From Chlamydiia bacterium (GTDB lineage: Bacteria; Chlamydiota; Chlamydiia; Chlamydiales; FEN-1388), in NCBI GenBank assembly GCA_023269335.1, contig JAHFTM010000081.1, forward strand, positions 1-7,635: a stretch of DNA of 7,635 bases, written 5' to 3'. Shown in pieces: positions 1-7,160 of this stretch (position 1 is the stretch's first letter; every line of letters begins with the position of its first letter). The translations under genes and the position numbers were made by a program. Under the pieces are notes generated by a model. The model saw nothing but the letters and a program-made list of their open reading frames with translations, made no database searches and was not told the DNA's origin.

Positions 1-1
1 A

Positions 2-622
2 GATAAAGACATCCAGAAAGTACTGCCTCATTCCTGCCTTGGCTTTCGCGATGCTGTCAGGCTAGCAATTGATGAGATAAATGAAGGGAAGGTCATTTCA
101 ACATGGATGGATTCTTGGGAAGTTCAAAGTGCAGACTCTGATGTTGCTAAGTACAATCAAGTGCCGCAACAGGGCGTATTACAAAACAAGCAGACTGTAC
201 CTCTTGAAGTCAACCCAGAAGAAGCATTAGAGAATATCTGGTCGATTGGCGGGCGCAAGGGTTGGTATGCACTTGAGTGGGCATGGGAGTTACGTGGCCT
301 TGTCGATAAACTCTGCGGAGGCGTTGGAATGAATCGTGGTAGACGGCAAGACCATGAGATTCAAGCGGGTGACTCGATCGACTTTTGGCGCGTTGTCAAG
401 GCAGATAAACAGGCCTGCCACCTTGTACTTTATGCAGAAATGAAGGTGCCAGGTGAAGCGTGGCTCGAATTCAAAATTAAAAATAAAATGCTCACACAAA
501 CTGCGACTTTCAGACCCCATGGTGTAATAGGAAGGATCTATTGGTACGCCATGCAGCCCTTCCATTTCTTCATCTTTACAAAAATGGCTCGTAAAATTGC
601 TGGCGCGATGCGCAATGCGTAA
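2..622 (+). CDS. SDR-type NAD(P)-binding protein with C-terminal DUF2867 domain, 5'-truncated
   Basis: The frame is open from base 2 to the TAA at 620-622, giving 206 visible residues; the true start lies left of the window. The first ATG, at base 107, is probably internal, because the residues before it (LGFRDAVRLAIDEINEGKV) continue the same fold smoothly. The C-terminal part carries the usual DUF2867 series: GGRKGWYALEWAWELRG, then GGVGMNRGRR, DFWRV, EMKVPGEAWLEF, and finally GRIYWYAMQPFHFFIF. Family knowledge: DUF2867 follows an atypical short-chain dehydrogenase domain (YbjT-like) in proteins of roughly 480 residues, so more than half is missing here, including the Rossmann glycine motif. 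The substrate is unknown. The Trp/Tyr/Phe-rich end suggests a hydrophobic ligand or membrane contact, which is inference. The gene is convergent with the downstream glycosyltransferase, with a 35-base gap. Family assignment is confident, function is not. Confidence 0.88.
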   Translation, partial: DKDIQKVLPHSCLGFRDAVRLAIDEINEGKVISTWMDSWEVQSADSDVAKYNQVPQQGVLQNKQTVPLEVNPEEALENIWSIGGRKGWYALEWAWELRGLVDKLCGGVGMNRGRRQDHEIQAGDSIDFWRVVKADKQACHLVLYAEMKVPGEAWLEFKIKNKMLTQTATFRPHGVIGRIYWYAMQPFHFFIFTKMARKIAGAMRNA

Positions 623-630
623 CACTAGGG

Positions 631-656
631 AAAAAATTTTGATGCAGTAATCAGAA
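631..656 (-). terminator. weak candidate intrinsic terminator of the glycosyltransferase gene
   Basis: Read on the minus strand just after the TAA of the glycosyltransferase, a 7-bp stem (arms 650-656 and 637-643, one G-T wobble, 6-base loop) is followed directly by six T residues (complement of 631-636). The placement is right for a terminator, but the stem is very AT-rich and probably weak. Read on the plus strand it lacks a T tract, so it would not serve the convergent upstream gene. Confidence 0.3.
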
Positions 657-657
657 A

Positions 658-1467
658 TTATTTACTTTGAAAAGCACGTGAAAGCTTTTTTAGCGAGTGT
701 AAAAAGAAAAGCTTGGCCTCTTTTTGTTTGAACAGCCAAAAAAAGGCAAAGCCAAGCCCAAAATGAGTGCGGATAATTTGGAAATTTTCACGAAAGGAAC
801 GTAGCAGTGATGGAGTTGAGAGCGGCTCAGACTGAATGTTGGTATATACTCGCATATCTGAATGCACAGTAACTTTGTGGTTTTGAGAGATGCGAATGAA
901 AAAATCAAGCGCATTTGAACGCACAAGTTTCTCATTAAATTTTCCAATTTTTTTAAAGAGCGCCTTTTTCATCCAGCAGGCCTGAAGGGCCGTAGGTTCA
1001 ATAGCTAGATGTAAAAGTTCTGTGTCAAGCGGACAAAAAAGTAAGTTTTGCTCCAACCAGTCATCATTGATAAAACAGGCACTATAAAAAAGATCAGGGA
1101 AATAGCCATTCGTAATCTCAGCCATGGCAATTGCTAAGGCATCCGGGTACAGGTAGCTGTCGCCGGGGAACAGGATTTGAATGTACTCACCATCAGCCTT
1201 TTGAATGGCATAATTAATCATCTCGAAAAGCGTGGCCTGCGGCATGTGTTCCAATCTCAAATGCTCCCCATCTAGCTCGTACGAGCGCACTATTTCTTGC
1301 GTGCGATCTTGTGATCCGGCATCGATAAAGATGACTTGAAAACGGCAATTTTGCTGACTTAAAATACTTTCTACAGTGGTAGCGATATGTTGAGAGCTGT
1401 TATGCATTGGCACAATAATGCTGATTTGGTGGGTACTGCAAAATGAAAGTGCACGCTCGACTACCAT
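658..1467 (-). CDS. family 2 glycosyltransferase
   Basis: A 269-residue protein with a GT-A, family 2 N-terminal domain. Seen: the opening strand [11 protein letters not shown] (residues 15-25), the nucleotide-binding strand with [12 protein letters not shown] (45-56, Asp49), and [13 protein letters not shown] (93-105), whose Asp103 stands where the DXD-type metal/nucleotide-sugar ligand is expected. An acceptor-side segment with [18 protein letters not shown] follows. Such enzymes move a sugar from a nucleotide-sugar donor to lipid, glycan or protein acceptors, normally on the inner face of the cytoplasmic membrane. The C-terminus contains [11 protein letters not shown] followed by Lys-rich sequence, which may be a peripheral membrane anchor (inference). 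Donor and acceptor cannot be told. The start at 1467 is preferred because the next Met (residue 21) lies inside the first core motif. A modest purine-rich AGAGAAA element precedes it. The gene is divergent from glyQS. Confidence 0.87.
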   Translation of the reverse strand: MVVERALSFCSTHQISIIVPMHNSSQHIATTVESILSQQNCRFQVIFIDAGSQDRTQEIVRSYELDGEHLRLEHMPQATLFEMINYAIQKADGEYIQILFPGDSYLYPDALAIAMAEITNGYFPDLFYSACFINDDWLEQNLLFCPLDTELLHLAIEPTALQACWMKKALFKKIGKFNEKLVRSNALDFFIRISQNHKVTVHSDMRVYTNIQSEPLSTPSLLRSFRENFQIIRTHFGLGFAFFWLFKQKEAKLFFLHSLKKLSRAFQSK

Positions 1468-1499
1468 GTCGGTTTCTCTGGCTTAAAAAGCTTAAAAAT

Positions 1500-1508
1500 T
1501 GTTATGCT
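1500..1508 (+). promoter_or_regulatory. candidate extended -10 promoter for glyQS
   Basis: The 74-base divergent gap before glyQS holds TGTTATGCT: a TG dinucleotide one base before TATGCT, which matches TATAAT at four of six positions. Initiation would fall near 1515, leaving a leader of about 27 bases. No good -35 box is seen; the upstream stretch has two copies of GCTTAAAAA in direct succession (from 1481). The leader is far too short for a T-box riboswitch. Judged by eye only. Confidence 0.33.
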
Positions 1509-1541
1509 ACCTCGGCATTGTACAACAGAGCTGAGCAAAAA

Positions 1542-4500
1542 ATGTATACATTTCAAGAAATTGTCGCAAAATTACATGAATTTTGGGCAAAACAGGGTTG
1601 CATCATCATGCAGCCTTACGACGTTGAAAAAGGTGCCGGTACATTTAACCCCTCCACATTTTTACGCTGCCTTGGTCCAGAACCTTTTTCTACAGCCTAC
1701 ATTGAACCATGCAGAAGACCTAAAGATGGCCGCTATGGTACAAATCCCAATCGCCTACAGCACTATTTTCAGTATCAGGTTATCTTAAAACCCTCCCCTT
1801 ACAATATTCAAGACCTTTACTTACAGTCACTCACTGCTATCGGCCTGCCGCTTGACCGCCACGACATCCGCTTTGTCCATGATGACTGGGAATCGCCAAC
1901 GCTAGGCGCCTGGGGACTAGGCTGGGAAGTGTGGGTCGATGGCCAAGAATGCTCACAGTTTACCTACTTCCAAGCTGTAGCAGGTATCCCCTTAAAACCG
2001 ATCTGCGGCGAGATCACTTATGGCATCGAACGACTGACCATGTATTTGCAGAATGTAGATTCCATTTTCGATATTCAATGGAACGACAAGCTGACCTATG
2101 GCGATCTGTTCATGAGAAATGAAGTTGAGTGGAGTCACTATAACTTTGAACAGCTAGATGCTACTATGTGGCTGAAGCACTTTGAAGACTATGAGCGAGA
2201 AGCTAAACGACTGATCGCTTTAAAACTACCAATCCCAGCTTATGATTTTGTGATCAAAGCCTCGCACGCCTTCAACATGCTGGATGCACGCGGCGTGATC
2301 TCAGTATCTGAACGTGCAAGCTATATCGCCAATATCCGCGATATTGCCCGTCTTGTAGCCGAAGGCTATCTTGAATCACGAAAAGCACAGGGCTATCCAC
2401 TCCTTGCAAAATTAGCGACTCAGAAACATGTGCAAGAAATTGCAAATGATGCTTCTACAAAGGCGCCAGCAATTACAAGCGGCGATTTTCTATTAGAGAT
2501 AGGCTCTGAAGAGCTACCAGCATTATTTGTTCCGATAGGCTGCGAAAGCTTGAAGCGCGAAATGACTAAGCTCTTACAGGATGAAGGCATCAAGTATCAA
2601 TCCCTTTCAGTAATGGGCACACCACGACGGCTTGCTGTTGCGGTTCAAGGCATGCATGCTGAAAAGCCAGAACTGTCTGTTGAAAAAAAGGGTCCTTCTA
2701 AAGAGCATGCTTTCCACCCTGATGGCTCTTTAAAGCCAGCCGGAGAGGGTTTTTTCCGCGCAATTTCTCGCGCACCACTCACTCTTTCGCAAATTGAAAG
2801 CGGTGCATTTACTGATGTCATGTTTCGCGACATAAAAGGCACAAGTTATCTTTTTGCAAACTATAAAGAGCCGGCCGTACAGACTTTTGATCTCTTGAAA
2901 GAGAAGCTCTCTGACCTTATTTTGAAAATCGATTTTCCAAAGAAAATGCGCTGGGCAGATCTTGACATCAGCTACGCGCGCCCTATCCGCTGGATCGTAG
3001 CGCTCTTTGATACAAGCGTGGTACCATTTAGCGTGGGACCTATTCAATCCGGCAATATCTCAAGTGGCCATCGGCAGCTTGACCCCGGCCCTATCGTGAT
3101 CGAATCTGCAGCCTCCTACAAAAAGCAGCTTGAAGCGCGCCATGTGCTTGTCGATATCAAAGAAAGAGGCCAGAAAATTTCTGATGAACTTCAAAAACTT
3201 GAGCAAGAGCATGCCATTGAAGTTGTCCAAAAAGAAAAAGTCATTCCGCAGGTACTTCACCTGGTTGAGTGGCCATTTTTAACGATCACCGAATTTAATG
3301 CAGACTTTTTAAAAGCTCCCAAAGAAGTTCTCATCTCTGAGATGGTCGAGCATCAAAAGTACTTCCCAGTCGCTGATAAAGAGGGAGTGCTAAAAAATCA
3401 ATTCATTATCACTGCGAATACCAAGCCTACTGACTCCATTCGCCATGGCAACCGAAAAGTAATTTCTGCCCGCCTTTCTGATGGCGTCTTTCTTTATGAG
3501 CAGGATTTGAAAGTTCCGCTTGTAGAATTCAATGAAAAGCTGAAAGGCGTCATCTTCCAAAAAGGCTTAGGAACGATGTATGACAAGGTTTTACGCCTTG
3601 AGAAACTTGTCAAAATCTTGACCAAATACATCGCCTGCGATGATTTACCCCTTTTAATTGAAACAGCAATGCTCTGTAAAGCAGACTTGGCCACAGAAAT
3701 GGTGGGCGAGTTTCCTGAGCTGCAGGGCCAAATGGGAAGAATTTATGCTGAAAAACAGGGTAAGCCAAAGGCGCTAGCCCTTGGCATTGATGAGCACTGG
3801 ATGCCACGCGGAGAAGGTGCCCCGCTGCCAACTACCTCCATAGGCGTACTGCTCTGTATTGCAGACAAAATTGATAATCTCCTTGGTTTTTTTGCCCTCA
3901 ACTTAAAACCTACCTCGTCAAGCGATCCTTATGCCCTACGCCGTCAAGCACTTGGTCTGATTCGCGTTGTCATTCAAAATAAAATCTACCTGCCACTCAC
4001 TTCTGTTTTACAAGAGTGTTTGAAAGTATTTCCTGAAGAGCTTCAGAAGAATGAAAAAAATCTGCTCAGCGAAATCAACACATTTTTAGTTGCCCGCGCC
4101 AAAAGCATCTTACACGATTCAAGCACACCTCAATATAGCTTTTCTAAGGGTGAAATTGAAGCCTGCCTTTCTGTGCGCTCTGATGATTTTTATGATGTTT
4201 TTAACCGCTTAAGCGCCCTTCACGCCTTTCGCAAAAAAGAGGGAAACAGCACATTCGGCAAACTTTTAGAAGTTCATAAGCGCTGCCAAGGTCAAATTAA
4301 TGGTGTACAGAAACTTTCATTTTCTGAAGACCTACTTACTGAAAAAGAGGAAAAAAGCCTCTATAAAGCGCTCAAAGGCTGCCTACCAGTATTTGAGAAG
4401 GCTGTGAGAGAACGTAACTATTCAGAGGCTTTGACGCTTCTTTCAGAGCTTCAACCAGAATTGGCTACTCTTTTCGAGCATGTAAAGATATTGGCTGATG

Positions 4501-4601
4501 ACGAGAAGCTAAAAACAAACCGCCTTGCCTTTTTGCAAATGGTCGCAGGCCTTTTTGCTGAGATTGCAGACTTTCAAAAAATCCTAGAAAAAGAGACGTA
4601 A
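1542..4601 (+). CDS. glyQS: fused glycyl-tRNA synthetase (alpha-beta single chain)
   Basis: Charges tRNA-Gly with glycine using ATP, in the cytoplasm. In most bacteria this alpha2beta2-type enzyme is made from separate glyQ and glyS genes; here one chain of 1019 residues carries both. Alpha part, about residues 1-286: TFQEIV near the start, [14 protein letters not shown], class II motif 2 around [19 protein letters not shown] (from 55), [11 protein letters not shown], and motif 3 [10 protein letters not shown] (156-165), ending in GYPLL. A linker of about 28 residues follows. The beta part opens with [14 protein letters not shown] (from 316), continues with the HD-like region ([18 protein letters not shown] from 707, [12 protein letters not shown] from 773, [15 protein letters not shown]) and ends in a DALR-like anticodon-binding region from about 885. 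The ATG at 1542 is chosen because homologues begin just before TFQEI. An upstream in-frame ATG at 1443 would add 33 unconserved residues and overlap the divergent gene. No frameshift or missing core motif is seen. The next gene starts 4 bases downstream. Confidence 0.97.
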   Translation: MYTFQEIVAKLHEFWAKQGCIIMQPYDVEKGAGTFNPSTFLRCLGPEPFSTAYIEPCRRPKDGRYGTNPNRLQHYFQYQVILKPSPYNIQDLYLQSLTAIGLPLDRHDIRFVHDDWESPTLGAWGLGWEVWVDGQECSQFTYFQAVAGIPLKPICGEITYGIERLTMYLQNVDSIFDIQWNDKLTYGDLFMRNEVEWSHYNFEQLDATMWLKHFEDYEREAKRLIALKLPIPAYDFVIKASHAFNMLDARGVISVSERASYIANIRDIARLVAEGYLESRKAQGYPLLAKLATQKHVQEIANDASTKAPAITSGDFLLEIGSEELPALFVPIGCESLKREMTKLLQDEGIKYQSLSVMGTPRRLAVAVQGMHAEKPELSVEKKGPSKEHAFHPDGSLKPAGEGFFRAISRAPLTLSQIESGAFTDVMFRDIKGTSYLFANYKEPAVQTFDLLKEKLSDLILKIDFPKKMRWADLDISYARPIRWIVALFDTSVVPFSVGPIQSGNISSGHRQLDPGPIVIESAASYKKQLEARHVLVDIKERGQKISDELQKLEQEHAIEVVQKEKVIPQVLHLVEWPFLTITEFNADFLKAPKEVLISEMVEHQKYFPVADKEGVLKNQFIITANTKPTDSIRHGNRKVISARLSDGVFLYEQDLKVPLVEFNEKLKGVIFQKGLGTMYDKVLRLEKLVKILTKYIACDDLPLLIETAMLCKADLATEMVGEFPELQGQMGRIYAEKQGKPKALALGIDEHWMPRGEGAPLPTTSIGVLLCIADKIDNLLGFFALNLKPTSSSDPYALRRQALGLIRVVIQNKIYLPLTSVLQECLKVFPEELQKNEKNLLSEINTFLVARAKSILHDSSTPQYSFSKGEIEACLSVRSDDFYDVFNRLSALHAFRKKEGNSTFGKLLEVHKRCQGQINGVQKLSFSEDLLTEKEEKSLYKALKGCLPVFEKAVRERNYSEALTLLSELQPELATLFEHVKILADDEKLKTNRLAFLQMVAGLFAEIADFQKILEKET

Positions 4602-4605
4602 ACTT

Positions 4606-5556
4606 ATGATTAAAAAATCAATCCACTCACTGTGCACATTTTTTGCTCTCAGCCTCTTTTCTCCTTTTTCGCCACAACTTTCTTCTGAAACCACTGAAAA
4701 GCCGCAAAAGCAATACTACGAAATGGGTGCCCATGGCGAGTTTGAAGTCATGCAAGGCTATCGACAAGACGATCTGAACTCAAGTATCTCAAAGCATAAA
4801 AAAGACCCTAAGAGAACATCTAAGGTTTCATTTAGAGATGTGCGAATCTATCAAACACGCATCGCCTCGAAATTCACGATGAATGACTATTTCTTAAAAA
4901 TAGGGCTCGGTTATGGCGATATACGCTCAGGTCATGTTCATGGCACTCAGTTTAAAAAAAGTGACAAAAAAGAAACTGACCGTGCAAAAGTCAGAGGAAG
5001 CTATACAGCTGATGCAAAGCTTTCCTGGGGCAAAAATTTTGCCATTGACTCTACTATCACTCTTTCCCCTCTTGTAGGCTACTTGTGGGAGATCGAAAAG
5101 CTACGCTTTAAAAATGGCAAACAAATAAAAGATGGCCATTCAAAGAGGCTTCATGACTTGAATTCCACTTATAAAGCGCGCTGGAACGCACCTTTCATCG
5201 GTTTAGATGCCTCTTACGACCCTTTGAAACAGCTTTCAATATATGGCGAGTATAACTTTCTGTTTGCCCTCAAAGACCATGCTCATGGCTTCTGGAATTT
5301 ACGCAACAATCGACATGGCATGCACTTTGAACAGCGCTCAAGTAGATCTAAAGGCTTTGGTCATATTGGTCTTGCTGGAATTGGCTATGAGTGGATAGAC
5401 AACCTATGGCTGAAACTTGAGTATCAGTTTTTATGGCTTGAAGCAAAAGGTGGAAAGACGAGAGGCAAAGAGCACCATCATAAATTCAGCACCCCTTTTC
5501 ATAAATCACGCCTGATGTCGCAAGAAGTTCGGCTGTGTGTGGAATATGCCATGTAA
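4606..5556 (+). CDS. exported outer-membrane beta-barrel protein, omptin-like/Pom-like, copy 1
   Basis: A 316-residue precursor. Residues 1-27 form a signal peptide (MIKK, then a hydrophobic run through FFALSLFSPF), probably cut near LSS/ET. The rest alternates polar and hydrophobic residues in strand-like blocks: VSFRDVRIYQTRIASKF, YFLKIGLGYGDI, LSPLVGYLWEIEKLRF (GYLW from 158), TYKARWNAPFIGLDASY, LSIYGEYNFLFAL, IGLAGIGYEW and LWLKLEYQFLWLEAKGG. This suggests a barrel of about ten strands. Length and block order match what I recall of omptin proteases (about 312-317 residues), but the catalytic positions differ: GTQ at 113-115 where omptins have an Asp pair, and DHAHGFW (224-230) where they have Asp-Glu-His. 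The chlamydial Pom family is an alternative or overlapping identity. The last residue is Met, not the usual aromatic. An AGAGA ribosome binding site lies in the glyQS end, 9 bases upstream, so translation may be coupled. About half identical to the next gene. Function unknown. Confidence 0.8.
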   Translation: MIKKSIHSLCTFFALSLFSPFSPQLSSETTEKPQKQYYEMGAHGEFEVMQGYRQDDLNSSISKHKKDPKRTSKVSFRDVRIYQTRIASKFTMNDYFLKIGLGYGDIRSGHVHGTQFKKSDKKETDRAKVRGSYTADAKLSWGKNFAIDSTITLSPLVGYLWEIEKLRFKNGKQIKDGHSKRLHDLNSTYKARWNAPFIGLDASYDPLKQLSIYGEYNFLFALKDHAHGFWNLRNNRHGMHFEQRSSRSKGFGHIGLAGIGYEWIDNLWLKLEYQFLWLEAKGGKTRGKEHHHKFSTPFHKSRLMSQEVRLCVEYAM

Positions 5557-5586
5557 TAAGTTACAGTTAATACTAAAGGAAATAAG

Positions 5587-6543
5587 ATGAACAAAAAAAT
5601 GCTCTGCATTTTTGGAGTACTTTTACTGCAGCTAGGAATGGCTACCCTTTTTGCAGAGTCGCTGCGAACCTCTGCAACGAATGACAATACAGGTACCACT
5701 GTGGACATTGAAGTCACACAGGGTTTGCGCCAGGACAAGCTCAAATGGAGCATCTCAGGGAAAAATCATAAGCCGGATATTATTTCCGAAATTACCTTCA
5801 AGAATATCACCATTTATGAAACGCGTCTGATCACAAAATTTACACGAAATTCCTATTTTTCAAAAATCAATCTTGGCTACGGTGACATCCTGGATCGCGG
5901 TCATGTGTATGATTCAGACTTTCACAAAAGTAATCGAGAAGGAGAATTTTCGCGTTCAAAATCAAAAATTAAAGGCAGTCACGCCTTGGATGCACAAGTC
6001 TCTTTTGGTGAGGATATAGCTGTCTCTTCTCGAGCCACCATTTCACCACTTTTAGGTTACCTGTGGCAGTATGAAAAGCTGCGTTTTAAAAATGGACGAC
6101 AAACGCGTCTCTTCGGCTTTAAGCTGCATGAGAAAATCAAAAACTTAAATTCAACTTATACATCGCAGTGGGATGGGCCTTTCATTGGTGTTCGAGCTAA
6201 TTTTGACTTCACTCCATCATTTTTTTGCTACGGCGAGTATGACTTCGCATTTGCCCTTCGCTACCATGCACATGGTTTTTGGAACCTTAGAAATAAGGGC
6301 AAAGGCATGCACTTTCACCAGCATTCCAACAGGATAAAAGGTTTTGGGCAGAGCGGCCTTGTAGGTCTAGGCTACGAAGTCCTTGAGAACTTGATTTTAA
6401 AAGCTGAGTACCAACTCCTCCGGTTTGAAGGCCGAGGCGGCAGTTCAAAGGCGCGCGAAGGGCACAAGAAATTCCATCAGCCTTTCCACAAGGCCACACT
6501 TGACAGCTCTGAAGGACGTCTTTGCTTGGATTATAGCTTCTAG
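5587..6543 (+). CDS. exported outer-membrane beta-barrel protein, omptin-like/Pom-like, copy 2
   Basis: A 318-residue precursor, tandem paralogue of the gene 30 bases upstream. It has a clear signal peptide (MNKK, hydrophobic CIFGVLLLQLGMATLF, probable signal peptidase I cut after Ala23 in TLFA/ES). Strand-like blocks follow in the same order as in copy 1, including ITFKNITIYETRLITKF, YFSKINLGYGDI, ISPLLGYLWQYEKLRF (GYLW from 157), QWDGPFIGVRANF, HAHGFWNLRN (H227 and H229), SGLVGLGYEV and LILKAEYQLLRFEG. The end, LCLDYSF, carries the terminal Phe expected of a BAM-assembled barrel. Unlike copy 1 it has Asp109-Ser-Asp111 in the loop where omptins place their first catalytic Asp pair. Mature-region cysteines are one in the SFFCYGEY strand and one in the last strand; the latter is shared with copy 1. 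A good ribosome binding site, AAAGGA at 5575-5580, lies 6 bases before the ATG. Porin, protease or adhesin roles all remain possible. Confidence 0.82.
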   Translation: MNKKMLCIFGVLLLQLGMATLFAESLRTSATNDNTGTTVDIEVTQGLRQDKLKWSISGKNHKPDIISEITFKNITIYETRLITKFTRNSYFSKINLGYGDILDRGHVYDSDFHKSNREGEFSRSKSKIKGSHALDAQVSFGEDIAVSSRATISPLLGYLWQYEKLRFKNGRQTRLFGFKLHEKIKNLNSTYTSQWDGPFIGVRANFDFTPSFFCYGEYDFAFALRYHAHGFWNLRNKGKGMHFHQHSNRIKGFGQSGLVGLGYEVLENLILKAEYQLLRFEGRGGSSKAREGHKKFHQPFHKATLDSSEGRLCLDYSF

Positions 6544-6587
6544 TGGTTAAAATTAAAATTAACTCGAACAATTTTTGATTTGGACTA

Positions 6588-7007
6588 CTAAGGAAGAAAT
6601 TGCGCTTCATACTCTTTGTGGAGCGCTTTGATTTGACCGTCAGGCAAACGGCAGATAGTACGACGCCGTTTGGCTATCTGTTGATAGATGAAATCGGCTG
6701 GTAAAAGTAGTCCTGAAGGCAACAATGAAAGAAGGCCTGGCATGGACCAAAAGCCACCGACAAGCCATAGCATTCGAAAAATTGCCTGGCTGTAATAATA
6801 AGTCTCTTTTTTTTCAGCCTCTTTTTCTACCAAAACAATGCTATCTACCTGTGAATTGTTTTTCAGCCACTCTTTGAGTTCAATTTGCGCTGTTTTTCCA
6901 GACAGCGGACTGAAAAAAAACTGTTTTTGCTTGTCTTGCTTTAAGAAAAAAAGAACAGATCTTTGGCAAAGACCACAGCTATCATCATAAAAAACGATGT
7001 ATTTCAT
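6588..7007 (-). CDS. DCC-family thiol-disulfide oxidoreductase-like protein (DUF393)
   Basis: A 139-residue protein, complete and of normal length for the family. The N-terminus KYIVFYDDSCGLCQRSV has the family-defining DxxCxxC motif: Asp8, Cys11 and Cys14, on the first strand of a thioredoxin-like fold. Further family marks are SGKTAQIEL, then SIVLVEKE, YSQAIFRMLWLVGGFW, and the end region DFIYQQIAKRRRTICRLPD, which matches the usual basic YxxIAxxR stretch followed by a third Cys. Thiol-disulfide exchange is inferred for this family from the CxxC motif; the partner is generally unknown. No signal peptide is seen, so it is probably cytoplasmic or bound to the inner side of the membrane through its hydrophobic middle. 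An AAGAGG ribosome binding site stands just before the ATG at 7007, and the stop is TAG. It is convergent with the barrel genes and divergent from the ATPase gene, so it is probably transcribed alone. Confidence 0.92.
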   Translation of the reverse strand: MKYIVFYDDSCGLCQRSVLFFLKQDKQKQFFFSPLSGKTAQIELKEWLKNNSQVDSIVLVEKEAEKKETYYYSQAIFRMLWLVGGFWSMPGLLSLLPSGLLLPADFIYQQIAKRRRTICRLPDGQIKALHKEYEAQFLP

Positions 7008-7105
7008 GGCGCCTCTTCAATTGAATTTCTTGATTAATAAACCAAAACTCACGTCAATAGCCGAACGGCACACAATATTCAAAGAAATTATGCAATTAAT
7101 GAAAA

Positions 7106-7160
7106 ATACCTTGCAAAAATGCAATAGCATCTCTAAAATGCAAGGTATATGCGATACCTT
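7106..7160 (+). promoter_or_regulatory. nested inverted repeats enclosing the ATPase start codon
   Basis: ATACCTTGCA (7106-7115) and TGCAAGGTAT (7139-7148) are perfect 10-base inverted repeats 23 bases apart. The right arm also pairs with a third copy: AAGGTAT (7142-7148) and ATACCTT (7154-7160) make a 7-bp stem with a 5-base loop holding the ATG at 7149. The only Shine-Dalgarno-like sequence for the gene, AAGG at 7142-7145, lies in the shared arm. Inside the larger loop, ATGC (7119-7122) and GCAT (7127-7130) could form a small hairpin. As RNA, both structures would hide the ribosome binding site. As DNA, they could be operator sites for a dimeric repressor. The repeats are certain, the role is inferred. 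Confidence 0.5.

Noticed and set aside
290..625. Minus-strand 111-codon open frame antisense to the DUF2867 gene
   Set aside because: It lies wholly against a frame with clear family motifs and has none of its own; a coding shadow.
670..691. Plus-strand hairpin AAAAGC/GCTTTT ending in a T run, downstream of the DUF2867 gene
   Set aside because: Six-bp AT-rich stem whose T run is part of the stem itself; it lies inside the coding end of the convergent gene. Too weak to call a terminator.
1443..1541. Longer glyQS start at 1443
   Set aside because: The 33 extra residues overlap the divergent glycosyltransferase start and the candidate promoter and do not match GlyRS N-termini, which begin close to TFQEI.
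6555..6576. AAAATT/AATTTT stem in the gap between the second barrel gene and the DCC gene
   Set aside because: Contains only A-T pairs with a 9-base loop. Placement suits a shared terminator, but stability would be very low and such pairs are expected in AT-rich gaps.
7035..7057. Minus-strand promoter for the DCC gene: TTGACG with a downstream TATTAA
   Set aside because: The -35-like box is good, but spacing to any -10-like sequence is only about 12-15 bases, so it was not called.
7060..7069. GCCGAACGGC inverted repeat in the ATPase/DCC gap
   Set aside because: Four-bp arms with a 2-base centre are too short to separate from chance, and no second copy was found.
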